Below the pieces are notes generated by a model. The model was not told the origin of the DNA. It saw only the letters and a list, made by a program, of their open reading frames with translations, and ran no database searches. From Tychonema bourrellyi FEM_GT703 (lineage in GTDB: Bacteria > Cyanobacteriota > Cyanobacteriia > Cyanobacteriales > Microcoleaceae), in the NCBI RefSeq assembly GCF_002412335.2, contig NZ_NXIB02000007.1, positions 1-50,433 of the forward strand: DNA of 50,433 nucleotides. Direction: 5' to 3'. A program made the position numbers and the translations under genes. Of the stretch, positions 41,610-50,236 are shown in pieces (within the stretch, counting starts at the first letter, position 1; each line of letters starts with the position of its first letter).

Positions 41610-43037
41610 ATGACAAAGCAAAATTTTGGTTTAATCGGTCTAGCAGTGATGGGCGAAAACCTAGCACTGAACGTCGAAAGCAGAGGCTTCTCCGTAGCTG
41701 TGTACAACCGCACAGCAGCCAAAACCGACGAGTTCATGGCAAAACGCGCCCCCGGCAAGAACATTGTAGCCACCAAGACTCTGGCGGAATTCGTCGAAGC
41801 TCTAGAACGCCCCCGCAGAATCTTAGTTATGGTACAAGCTGGCAAAGCCGTAGATGCGGTAATTGACCAGCTAAAACCGATGCTAGACCCCGACGACATG
41901 ATTATTGACGGCGGCAACTCGCTCTACGATGACACCGAACGCCGCACCAAAGATTTAGAAGCAGCCGGACTGGGATTTGTCGGCATGGGCATCAGTGGCG
42001 GCGAAGAAGGCGCGCTGAATGGTGCTAGCATGATGCCCGGTGGCACGCTAGCAGCCTACAAGGAATTGGAGCCGATTCTGACTAAAATTGCGGCTCAAGT
42101 AGATGACGGCCCCTGCGTCACATTCATCGGCCCTGGTGGCGCTGGTCACTACGTGAAGATGGTTCACAACGGAATTGAGTACGGGGATATGCAGCTCATT
42201 GCTGAAGCCTACGATTTGCTCAAAAACGTTGGGGGATTGGACGGCAAGCAGTTGCAGGAAGTCTTTGCCGAATGGAATACCACTGACGAACTCAACTCGT
42301 TTTTGATTGAAATTACGGCTAATATTTTCAAGTACATTGACCCGGAAACTAAGGAGCCCTTAGTTGAGGTGATTATGGACGCAGCGGGTCAAAAAGGTAC
42401 CGGCCGCTGGACTGTAATGAGTGCTTTGGAATTGGGAGTGAGCATTCCGACAATTATTGCCGCTGTGAATGCCAGAATCATGTCTTCTTATAAGGCTGAG
42501 CGCGTCAGAGCTTCTCAAGAACTAACTGGGCCTAGCGGCAAGTATGAGGGCGATACTCAAGAGTTTGTGAACAAAGTTCGGGATGCGCTTTATTGCTCGA
42601 AGATTTGTTCCTACGCCCAGGGAATGGCACTTTTGAGCGCGGCTTCCAAGTCGTATAATTACGACCTTGATTTGAGCGAAATTTCTCGAATTTGGAAGGG
42701 TGGCTGTATCATTCGGGCTGGGTTTTTGGACAAGATTAAAACTGCTTTTAAGGATGATCCTGCGTTGCCGAATTTGCTGTTAGCGCCGGAGTTTAAGCAG
42801 AGTATTCTCGATCGCCAATCAGCTTGGCGGGAGGTGTTGGCCACTGCTAGCACATTGGGGATTGCAGTACCAGCTTTTAGCGCGTCGCTGGACTATTTTG
42901 ACAGCTATCGGCGCGAAAGATTGCCACAAAATTTGACGCAAGCTCAGCGGGATTATTTCGGGGCTCACACCTATGAGCGCACCGACAAACCGCGCGGCGA
43001 ATTCTTCCACACAGAGTGGACTCAGATTCCTGAATAG
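41610..43037 (+). CDS. gnd: 6-phosphogluconate dehydrogenase (decarboxylating)
   Basis: A 475-aa cytosolic enzyme of the oxidative pentose phosphate pathway, turning 6-phosphogluconate and NADP+ into ribulose-5-phosphate, CO2 and NADPH. Motifs: N-terminal Rossmann GLAVMGENLALN (about 8-19), IDGGNSLYDDT (about 100-110), GMGISGGEEGALNGASMMPG (about 125-144), the catalytic-lysine block GPGGAGHYVKMVHNGIEY (about 174-191) and the C-terminal NLTQAQRDYFGAHTYER. Full length. It provides NADPH in the dark in cyanobacteria. Monocistronic. Confidence 0.97.
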   Translation: MTKQNFGLIGLAVMGENLALNVESRGFSVAVYNRTAAKTDEFMAKRAPGKNIVATKTLAEFVEALERPRRILVMVQAGKAVDAVIDQLKPMLDPDDMIIDGGNSLYDDTERRTKDLEAAGLGFVGMGISGGEEGALNGASMMPGGTLAAYKELEPILTKIAAQVDDGPCVTFIGPGGAGHYVKMVHNGIEYGDMQLIAEAYDLLKNVGGLDGKQLQEVFAEWNTTDELNSFLIEITANIFKYIDPETKEPLVEVIMDAAGQKGTGRWTVMSALELGVSIPTIIAAVNARIMSSYKAERVRASQELTGPSGKYEGDTQEFVNKVRDALYCSKICSYAQGMALLSAASKSYNYDLDLSEISRIWKGGCIIRAGFLDKIKTAFKDDPALPNLLLAPEFKQSILDRQSAWREVLATASTLGIAVPAFSASLDYFDSYRRERLPQNLTQAQRDYFGAHTYERTDKPRGEFFHTEWTQIPE

Positions 43038-43041
43038 TTCT

Positions 43042-43263
43042 GTAGGGTGCGTCAGCCGAGACGATCGACAATGTGAAAAAATATTCCACCCTGACGCACC
43101 CTACAATAACGGGTACACCCGTAGGGTGCGTCAGGCGAGACGATCGACAATCTGAGAAAATATTCCACCCTGACGCACCCTACAATAACTTCCGTAGGTT
43201 GGGTTGAAGCATGAAACCCAACATTCCCAGGGTGTTGGGTTTCGTCCCACGGGCCCAACCTAC
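43042..43263. repeat. Two 63-bp terminal-inverted-repeat elements and a related hairpin
   Basis: 43,042-43,104 and 43,121-43,183 are 63 bp each, start GTAGGGTGCGTCAG and end CTGACGCACCCTAC, and are near-identical inside. 43,194-43,263 is a different inverted element bounded by GTAGGTTGGG and CCCAACCTAC. A 63-bp relative of the first pair lies between cusB and cusA. These look like small non-autonomous mobile elements. Confidence 0.85.
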
Positions 43264-43285
43264 ACAGGTTATTTAATCTGCGATC

Positions 43286-43507
43286 CTAAAGCGCTTCAAC
43301 AGACTGCACCTCAAGCACCGGCCCGATCATCGCAAAAGTCATAATATCCTTACGCACCAAACCCTTGACACTGACCTTCAAACCCTCTTTCTTCAACTCA
43401 GAAGAAGCATCTTTCAGTTCATAAGTTTCCCCATCTTCGCCAACCAAAGCCCAAGTACCAGGGCCAAATCCTTGACGTTCAATTTTGCCTTTTACAGTAA
43501 TATTCAT
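43286..43507 (-). CDS. Small OB-fold-like protein (DUF5818-type)
   Basis: A 73-aa soluble protein with a beta-rich pattern (ITVKGKIERQGFGPGTWALVG, ETYELKD, LKVSVKGLVRKDIMTFAMIG, VLEVQSV), like small OB-fold or DUF5818 proteins. Its ATG overlaps the protease gene's stop by 4 bp (ATGA), so its translation follows that of the protease. The role is unknown; coupling to a secreted protease may be coincidental or suggest shared regulation. Confidence 0.65.
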   Translation of the reverse strand: MNITVKGKIERQGFGPGTWALVGEDGETYELKDASSELKKEGLKVSVKGLVRKDIMTFAMIGPVLEVQSVEAL

Positions 43508-45279
43508 ACCGATCGCACCTCAGTTTTCATTGCTAAACGCGCCAGTCCGAAACACAACAAAGCATTGACAATCAAGAATGATTGTGATATCAAACCAGAA
43601 CCCAATCCCCAAACACCAGGAGACACAAAAGCATTCACAGCCAAACTGCTAGCAAACCCGATCGAAGTTGCGATCGCCATCCACTTCCACTCTCGATGTC
43701 CCAACAGCAAAACAATCAAAATCCCAGGAATCAACACACTAGCAAAAATCGGATTCAGGAGACTACTACCATTAATTGCGCCACCAAGTTCAGGAATAGA
43801 ACTACCCATCACCCGCAGCGGCCATTGTGGTAAATCAAATACAAACAGATTTCGCAGGAAAAATAACCCCGAACTACCAGCAACTAAACCACCAGAAAAA
43901 CCCCAAGTCCACGCGAACGGGAAATAATTCCGCAACAAGAAAGCCAGCAAATAAGAACCGATCACCATTCCAATCTTCGGTAACAGCGCCACAGCACCAC
44001 CATCGATCCAGAAACGAGGGCTCAGATAGCCATTGTCGCGCAACCAGCGGAAGAAATCGCGAAAATTGATTTGTCCCCGCTGGGCTAGCTGAACGGCGGC
44101 GGCTGCGTCCAGATTTCCCGCCCCAAAATGGTTTAGCGGATCTTCGCTGACAACTCGCGCCGATTGCAAAAGTACGCTGCGAATTTCGTCTGGTTCCGTA
44201 ATACCAGAAGCTTTCACCAACGCAGCAACAGCCGCAACGTGGGGAGATGCCATGCTAGTACCTTGGTAGCCTGCAAAAATTTCTGCACCAGTTTCTGGGT
44301 CGATCGTACTTTGGATAATTTTCCCACTTTCAGAACCACCGGGGGCGGCAATATCAACCCCAGCGCCGAAGTTGGAATAATCAGCTTTTTCGTCATCCGG
44401 GCCGAGGGCAGAAACGCCGATGACGTGGGGATAGCGGGCGGGATAGGAAGCCGAACTATCGCCGGAATTCCCGGCTGCTGCGATGATGACAACGCCCTTA
44501 CTGTGGGCATAATCGATCGCCTCTTCCATCAACTGACTTTCGCCACCACCACCGAGACTCATGTTAATCACATCAGCGCCGTTGTCAGCAGCAAATTTAA
44601 TTGCTTCGGCGATGTCAGCAACCGTACCGCCACCGCTACCACTCAATACTTTTAGCGGCATTAAGGCTGCTTCGTAAGCGATACCAGCAACACCGTAATT
44701 GTTGTTAGTTGATTGGGCGACGGTACCAGCGACGTGAGTACCGTGGCCGTTGTCATCGAAGGCTTCGGCGCGATCGTTTACAAAGTCATAGCCCGGTACA
44801 AATTTGGTTTCTTTTAAGTCAGCAACCGGAGTAATTCCTGTGTCAATTATCGCTACAGTTGTACCGCTACCTTTGGTTTCATTCCAAGCAGATTCTACGT
44901 TGATGCTACGGAGATTCCACTGTTTGTTATACATGGGATCGTTGGGAATCTCGAATTTACTGTAAACGTAATTTGGTTCAATGTATTCGGTATCTTTAGC
45001 CAAATTAGATTTTTTGAGCGCATCTAACAAAGTGCGATCGCCCTTGACAACATACACATTATCCCCTTTGGAAAACTCACTGTTGAGTTGGGGTGTAATT
45101 TGGTACTTTTGGGCGATCGACTCTACCTGTTTAGCAATCTCCGCATTACCCACATCTTCGCGGAAATCCAGCACGATCGAGTCATAGCTACCTTGAGTCG
45201 CCAATCCTGGGAAACTAGAAATCGCCCAGCCGAGACCGATTAAAAATAAGCACAGAAGGAAAAACTTTTTCATGGCCAA
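43504..45279 (-). CDS. Secreted S8 (subtilisin-like) protease with C-terminal membrane helices
   Basis: A 591-aa protein: signal peptide (1-27), an I9-like propeptide region (about 30-100, SIVLDFREDVG... DTEYIEPNYVYSKFEIPNDP), and the peptidase domain (about 115-385). The catalytic triad is Asp in VAIIDTGI, His in NGHGTHVAGT and Ser in GTSMASPHVAA, with the oxyanion Asn in AAAGNSGDS. The last ~150 residues have four hydrophobic segments, so the enzyme is anchored at the membrane with its catalytic domain outside. That tail is uncommon in bacterial subtilases. It is followed by the overlapping DUF5818-like gene. Confidence 0.92.
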   Translation of the reverse strand: MAMKKFFLLCLFLIGLGWAISSFPGLATQGSYDSIVLDFREDVGNAEIAKQVESIAQKYQITPQLNSEFSKGDNVYVVKGDRTLLDALKKSNLAKDTEYIEPNYVYSKFEIPNDPMYNKQWNLRSINVESAWNETKGSGTTVAIIDTGITPVADLKETKFVPGYDFVNDRAEAFDDNGHGTHVAGTVAQSTNNNYGVAGIAYEAALMPLKVLSGSGGGTVADIAEAIKFAADNGADVINMSLGGGGESQLMEEAIDYAHSKGVVIIAAAGNSGDSSASYPARYPHVIGVSALGPDDEKADYSNFGAGVDIAAPGGSESGKIIQSTIDPETGAEIFAGYQGTSMASPHVAAVAALVKASGITEPDEIRSVLLQSARVVSEDPLNHFGAGNLDAAAAVQLAQRGQINFRDFFRWLRDNGYLSPRFWIDGGAVALLPKIGMVIGSYLLAFLLRNYFPFAWTWGFSGGLVAGSSGLFFLRNLFVFDLPQWPLRVMGSSIPELGGAINGSSLLNPIFASVLIPGILIVLLLGHREWKWMAIATSIGFASSLAVNAFVSPGVWGLGSGLISQSFLIVNALLCFGLARLAMKTEVRSV

Positions 45280-45570
45280 TTATCCTGATAAGGAAGGCTT
45301 GTTCACCACCATAACCCAATTTTAATCCATTGAGTTCTTTCGCCAATATCAAAAATTCGTAGGGGCGGGTTCGCCAACCATATATAACGATAAAAGTTGG
45401 TAATTATCCGTGACATTACAGCAGCGGTAGCGGCCATTGAATGGAGGCAGAAACCGGGTTTTCATAACAACATTGCATTGGACTCTTGGACTTCGTAAAA
45501 AACCCCAATCTTATGTTATTGTAAATCAACGATCGGCGATCGCACTCATCTACTTGAATTATGATTCAGC
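45280..45570. other. 290-bp spacer before the HEPN operon's 3' end
   Basis: No gene is supported. GTAGGGGCGGGTTCGCC at 45,360 resembles the start of other dispersed repeats in this genome. CGATCGGCGATCGCA at 45,530 is a HIP1-type run next to the HEPN gene's end. Confidence 0.4.
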
Positions 45571-45960
45571 TTATTGAGTCAACTCATTTAATGCTGAAAT
45601 AATATTCTGAGCTAGCATTAAAGCAGTTCTGGCTTCTTGTTGTAAGTTAAATATAGTATCTTCATAATCAGCTTTATTTCTCATTTTTCTCAGGCGAGTT
45701 AAATCTTTACCTATCTCTATCATTGTCTGGGATTTTGGTCGATAGTTAATAAATTCTTCAGCTACATACTGATGGTCATTGATATCATAAGTTTTATTGC
45801 GAGAAAGTCTGGGATCTTGTTGAATGTCGCGCCAGTAATTCCGTGCTAGGCAAAACACAGAATAATAAGCTCTACTTACAGCAGAACGCAATTTTGCTTC
45901 TTCACTGGTTCCGGCTAGCTCTTGTGCTAAATTAAAGTATTCTGACCAATCGAATTTCAT
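45571..45960 (-). CDS. HEPN-domain protein
   Basis: A 129-aa helical protein, started at ATG 45,960, whose first bases overlap the upstream gene's stop (ATGA); a GTG two codons earlier is less likely. The HEPN pattern is clear: EEAKLRSAVSRAYYSVFCLARN (about 20-40) and the C-terminal LRKMRNKADYED (about 90-101). The usual catalytic R-x4-6-H is present only as R-N-K-A-D-Y, so it belongs to the RN-x-A-D-Y subtype whose ribonuclease activity is uncertain. It is translationally coupled to the 222-aa partner and lies downstream of a TPR-CHAT protease gene. Such small HEPN proteins often act as toxins or nucleotide sensors. Confidence 0.75.
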   Translation of the reverse strand: MKFDWSEYFNLAQELAGTSEEAKLRSAVSRAYYSVFCLARNYWRDIQQDPRLSRNKTYDINDHQYVAEEFINYRPKSQTMIEIGKDLTRLRKMRNKADYEDTIFNLQQEARTALMLAQNIISALNELTQ

Positions 45961-46625
45961 TCCCACCCCAAGTCAATGTTTAGTATATTGTTAGGAACGA
46001 CAAGACTCGCATCTAGCCACCAAGTGCGATCGAGAGTTTTTAACTTTGCAAAAGCTTCCTCCACTTCGAGTTTAGTGTAAATGGTAATCCAGAGCGATCG
46101 CCAATTGGCAATTTCTGGATCGGTTTTCACTTCCAAGCCTAATCTTTCCGTAGGAAATAGTTCTCTAATCTTAGAATGAGCTTCTAAAATCAAAAGTGCG
46201 ATCGCCTCCTGTTCGATAATGATTTGAAAAGTTTCTACGGGGCTTTCAACCGCGTACAGACCCTTGATTTGATTAAAAGATGCAATTAAATTGTCAAAAT
46301 CTTTAGCTATTTCAGAGGAATGCTCCAATTCTCCTTGTGACTGAGGAAAGGAAGGGCTTAAATTTCCAGCACTGACGCTGTAAATGCTGTCACTTGTCGG
46401 CTGGTAGCGTTTGTCTTTTGATTTTGCTTGGTACTGCTCTTTTAAGTCGAGGCGTTCTCTTGTGTAAATTTCGTTGATAGTAGTGTTTTGTCCGGCTAAT
46501 TTTTCAAAAGCGAATATCGCAGAACTTATACTACTATCTTCCAACTCGCCAAGTTGAATAGATGAATCTAGTTGAGCTAAAGTAGCTCCGATCGCTTGCA
46601 GCCGAATAATATCTGTTGCTTTCAT
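45957..46625 (-). CDS. HEPN-partner protein of unknown function
   Basis: A 222-aa soluble protein. The N-terminal ~100 residues are helical and poorly conserved-looking. The C-terminal part (about 130-222) has QIIIEQEAIALLILEAHSKIRELFPTE... ending in DPEIANWRSLWITI, VEEAFAKLKTLDRTWWLDA and LNIDLGWE. I recall this WWLD-containing ending in cyanobacterial proteins encoded beside HEPN genes, so it may be the cognate antitoxin, but no family name comes to mind. It starts 20 bp after the CHAT gene and overlaps the HEPN gene by 4 bp. Function is inferred from context only. Confidence 0.55.
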   Translation of the reverse strand: MKATDIIRLQAIGATLAQLDSSIQLGELEDSSISSAIFAFEKLAGQNTTINEIYTRERLDLKEQYQAKSKDKRYQPTSDSIYSVSAGNLSPSFPQSQGELEHSSEIAKDFDNLIASFNQIKGLYAVESPVETFQIIIEQEAIALLILEAHSKIRELFPTERLGLEVKTDPEIANWRSLWITIYTKLEVEEAFAKLKTLDRTWWLDASLVVPNNILNIDLGWE

Positions 46626-46645
46626 AATAATCGATGGTTTGGAAG

Positions 46646-49273
46646 TTAGGGATTAACTTTACCAGTAATCGTGAAACCTGCCCAGTGGTAGAGGTCGGCA
46701 TAAGGAGGTTCCTGAGACACCATTTTAGCATCATTTCTGCGGATTAGGTTAGCTTCGTCTCTCAAATATTGACTGCAACTGGAATTGTACGTTATCTTAG
46801 CCAATCCGAGATACCAATCAGATAGTTGGCTGTAAGTAATAGTTTTGAGCCATTTTTGCGCTTCTTTGAGGGCTAGTGCCGGATGTAACTTATTTTGGCA
46901 ACGCTGTTCGTTGAGAATTTCATAGAATCGAATCATCATTAAGGCGGTAGATATCTCATCAACTATCCAGAGAGTGCTGAGGGCGTAAACAGCACCCGCC
47001 GCTAAAAAGCTGCTGGCTAAACCGACAAATTCATCTATCAGTTCTTCTTTTCCTGTTATGCCAGTTTCGCAAGCGGAAAGGCAGACTAAATAATAGCTTT
47101 TTAACTCTAATTTGGCGATTTCTTCTGAAGTTATAAGCTGTTTGTTTTTCAGGATTAGCGCTGACTGGGAAGGCTGTTTTGTATTGTGGTAGGCATGACC
47201 TGTAAAATGGAATATGTCAGCAGCTTGTTGCAGGGCTTCTTTAACATTGTCTGTGGTAGCTTGTGAACTGGGAATGGTATTGCAGCAGTTAAGGTAAAAA
47301 TTCACGATCGCGGGCGCTTCTATTTCAGCAAAAAGTAATGGATCGGGGCTTTCTACCAATAGCAGAGACATTGAAGATGAGGGCTGTCTGTCTAATCTGT
47401 CTATCCCAACTTGGATACTGGGTAGATAAGTGATAGTGAAAAGATGATCAGAGAATAAAATGTGCAACGGCAACAGGTGCAAGTCGCGGTGGGGAATTAA
47501 GATTAAGTTTTGGATATTGGTGAGGTGCGTGCAAATTTCGGGAATTTTGAGGATGTCAGCGAGTTGTGGCAATTGCGCTGTCATTGACTCCCGCCAGGGA
47601 TGGGATTCTTTGCTTTGCCGTTTGCTGGTAGTTTTGCCGTAATTTTGATAGCTGGTTTTCCAGTTTTTCACCCATTTTTCTAAACTCTGACTTTCGCGCT
47701 TTGCCGATAAATCGGTGACTGGTGTGGTGATAACTTCAAACTTTTCTAGGGTAATGATAAAAGCAGTCAGGGAAACTGGGCTCAGATGCCAGTAAATAAT
47801 CGCCGTTTCGGTGTTGTTTGCCAGTAAGTCTCGGGTTTGGGGATAAGTCGGGCTGTCGGTGCGGTTTTGCCAACCTGCGCGCATCCATTGCAGGCAAAAG
47901 TTTTTCCGTAATTCGGCTTTTTCTAGTGCATTTATCTTCTTGCCAGACTCGACGAGGGTATCGACTTCTAACTGGTACAGTCCGGCAAATTTGCGATGGA
48001 ATCGCAGTTTAATTTTGGGATGAGTTTGATTGTCTAAAAGTAAATTTTCTAAGACGGTAGTAGCTTCGGTAAGGTACTCGCTGGTTTTGGGATCTCCTAA
48101 GCTGCGACAGACGGTAATTAAGCCTACCATTACTTCTAAATAAGTTTCTCGAATCCGGCGGCGGGGCGATTTCAAGAATTTGCGGGCTTGTTCGTAGCTG
48201 TCTTTGGCTTTGGGGGAAAATTCACAATATGTGGCTGTTTGTTCGCCGTGTTTGTAGTGTGCATCGCCTTTTTGCTGGTGCAACTTGCCGCAAGCGAGGT
48301 GATAGTCGTGCTTGCTAGGCTGATATTTCCGTAAGCCTTGATCCCAGTTGTGAATGGCTTTAGTGTAGCGCCCGGAGTTGAAAAATGCCCAACCTCGATT
48401 TTCCCAAGCCATCCAGTATTGATCGCCTGTAATTTCTAAGGCTGTATCGAAGGCTGCGATCGCCTCTGTGTTGCAGCCCAAATGATTTAGGGCAATGCCC
48501 TTCCCGTTCCAGGCCAAGTGGAATGTGGGGTCAATTTTTAAGGCTTCCTCGAAAGCTGCGATCGCCTCACTGTAGCGGCCCAAATCATTTAGGGTACCGC
48601 CCAGCCCGTTCCAGGCCAAGTGGAATTTGGGGTCAATTTCTAAGGCTTTCTCGTAGGCTGCGATCGCGCCTTCTAAATCTCCTGCATAATAGCGCTCGTT
48701 TCCTTGGTTATATAATTCTATTGCCTCTACTCTGTTATTGGCTATTTCTATTAAAATCTTATATGCTTCTGTTTTTGTTACATTTTTTAGATTGACCACA
48801 GATAAATCACCTGTAGGAAAACTCAAACTCTCCCTTCCCAACAATTCAGGAACGTTATCACTTATAGATGAATCATCCGTAGGAGTCGGATTCAACCTCT
48901 CCCCAGCCAACAATTGCCTACCAATATTCCCAGCAACCTCACTAATTCTCCCGCAATTCATCTCACCCAGCCGCACCATCCGCCCACCCAATTCTAAATG
49001 CGTTTCCGGGGATACCAGCAACCTTTCTCCAAAATCTTGCAGCCAGTTTACCCACTCAGCATCATTGATTTTGGTGCCGATTAAAAAGCCTTTAATTTCG
49101 CCCCGACTCCAGCCTTGTTCAACTCCTTCTAACAGTGCCATGAATTTCTGTTCGTATTCCTGAAAAGAGCGAATCGGAGTTGGCTTTGGTGGTGGGGGTG
49201 CAGGTTGTTTGCGGAAGCGCCGCTGAATTTGCCGCCACAGATTGAGGATTCGTTGCCAAATTTGTCGGATCAT
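46646..49273 (-). CDS. TPR-CHAT caspase-like protease
   Basis: An 875-aa protein. The N-terminus is basic and Pro-rich (RKQPAPPPPKPTP), followed by a ~100-residue domain (YEQKFMALLEGVEQGWSRGE... LAGER). Four or five TPR units lie at about 190-345 (GNERYYAGDLEGAIAAYEKALEIDPKFHLAWN and successive copies, each broken here). The C-terminal third is a CHAT peptidase with catalytic His near 693 (FHFTGHAYH) and Cys near 735 (CLSACETG). CHAT enzymes are caspase relatives that cut partner proteins in defence (TPR-CHAT with gRAMP, gasdermin activation). Many cyanobacterial ones are of unknown role. It is the first gene of the operon with the 222-aa and HEPN proteins, so those are plausible substrates or partners. 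Confidence 0.88.
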   Translation of the reverse strand: MIRQIWQRILNLWRQIQRRFRKQPAPPPPKPTPIRSFQEYEQKFMALLEGVEQGWSRGEIKGFLIGTKINDAEWVNWLQDFGERLLVSPETHLELGGRMVRLGEMNCGRISEVAGNIGRQLLAGERLNPTPTDDSSISDNVPELLGRESLSFPTGDLSVVNLKNVTKTEAYKILIEIANNRVEAIELYNQGNERYYAGDLEGAIAAYEKALEIDPKFHLAWNGLGGTLNDLGRYSEAIAAFEEALKIDPTFHLAWNGKGIALNHLGCNTEAIAAFDTALEITGDQYWMAWENRGWAFFNSGRYTKAIHNWDQGLRKYQPSKHDYHLACGKLHQQKGDAHYKHGEQTATYCEFSPKAKDSYEQARKFLKSPRRRIRETYLEVMVGLITVCRSLGDPKTSEYLTEATTVLENLLLDNQTHPKIKLRFHRKFAGLYQLEVDTLVESGKKINALEKAELRKNFCLQWMRAGWQNRTDSPTYPQTRDLLANNTETAIIYWHLSPVSLTAFIITLEKFEVITTPVTDLSAKRESQSLEKWVKNWKTSYQNYGKTTSKRQSKESHPWRESMTAQLPQLADILKIPEICTHLTNIQNLILIPHRDLHLLPLHILFSDHLFTITYLPSIQVGIDRLDRQPSSSMSLLLVESPDPLLFAEIEAPAIVNFYLNCCNTIPSSQATTDNVKEALQQAADIFHFTGHAYHNTKQPSQSALILKNKQLITSEEIAKLELKSYYLVCLSACETGITGKEELIDEFVGLASSFLAAGAVYALSTLWIVDEISTALMMIRFYEILNEQRCQNKLHPALALKEAQKWLKTITYSQLSDWYLGLAKITYNSSCSQYLRDEANLIRRNDAKMVSQEPPYADLYHWAGFTITGKVNP

Positions 49274-49425
49274 TGGCTTGGTGGGTGATGTGTTGTTGGA
49301 GATTGTAGCAGATTTTGGGGTTGGATGTGAATTGCGGTAGATATTGTTTCTAAAACCCGCCCGTACCGAATTTTATTAATTATTGGATCAATGGGTTAGG
49401 TTTTGAGATTGTTTGTCAATGATTG

Positions 49426-50187
49426 CTAAGGTAAAGTCAGAATTTGCACCCCAGAATCAGTCACAGCCAATGTGTGTTCAAATTGAGCCGAAAGCTTGCC
49501 ATCTTGAGTCACAGCAGTCCAACCATCGGCGAGAATCTCCACTTCCCAAGTACCCTCATTAATCATCGGCTCGATCGTAAAAACCATCCCTTGTCTCAAC
49601 TTCTTTCCAGTCCCCCGCTTCCCATAGTGTAGAATTTCTGGTTCCGTGTGAAAGACTCGATGAACCCCGTGTCCCGCAAAATTTCGCACTACCGAAAAAC
49701 CCTGTGCTTCCGCATATTGTTGAATTGCTGCACCGATGTCACCGGTACGAGCACCGGGCTTAACTTCCGCAATTCCTCTTCTCAAACATTCCTCAGTTAC
49801 TTCAACTAATCTTTTCGCAACCGGCGAAGGTTTCCCAACAAAAAAAGTTTTTGAAGTATCACCATGATAACCATCAACTAAAGGCGTTACATCAATATTA
49901 ATAATGTCGCCTTCTCTGAGAATTTGTTTGGCATTTGGGATGCCATGACAGACTACTTGATTGACACTAGCGCACAGAGATTTAGGAAATCCTTTATAAC
50001 CTAGCGGAGCACTTTTTGCCCCGTGTGCTAAAGTCCAACGTTCGGCTTCGTCATTAATTGCGAGAGTGCTAACACCTGGTTTTACCATCGGTTCGAGATG
50101 TAGTAATAGTTCGGCTGCTAAGCGGCCGGCTTGACGCATTTTGTCTATTTCTCTACTTGATAAAAGCACTAAACGTTCGGTTGCCAT
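49426..50187 (-). CDS. map: Methionine aminopeptidase, type I
   Basis: A 253-aa dinuclear metallopeptidase removing the initiator Met in the cytosol. The five metal ligands are visible: Asp in INIDVTPLVDGYHGD (two Asp), His in GHGVHRVFH, Glu in FTIEPMINEG and Glu in QFEHTL. The N-terminal RLVLLSSREIDKMRQAG is usual. No N-terminal SH3-like or zinc extension is present, so it is the plain type Ia form. Monocistronic by spacing. Confidence 0.96.
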   Translation of the reverse strand: MATERLVLLSSREIDKMRQAGRLAAELLLHLEPMVKPGVSTLAINDEAERWTLAHGAKSAPLGYKGFPKSLCASVNQVVCHGIPNAKQILREGDIINIDVTPLVDGYHGDTSKTFFVGKPSPVAKRLVEVTEECLRRGIAEVKPGARTGDIGAAIQQYAEAQGFSVVRNFAGHGVHRVFHTEPEILHYGKRGTGKKLRQGMVFTIEPMINEGTWEVEILADGWTAVTQDGKLSAQFEHTLAVTDSGVQILTLP

Positions 50188-50236
50188 AGTTATTTTTGTT
50201 TGCTGTTTTTGTGGTTGATTAAGAGTTGATTTAACT

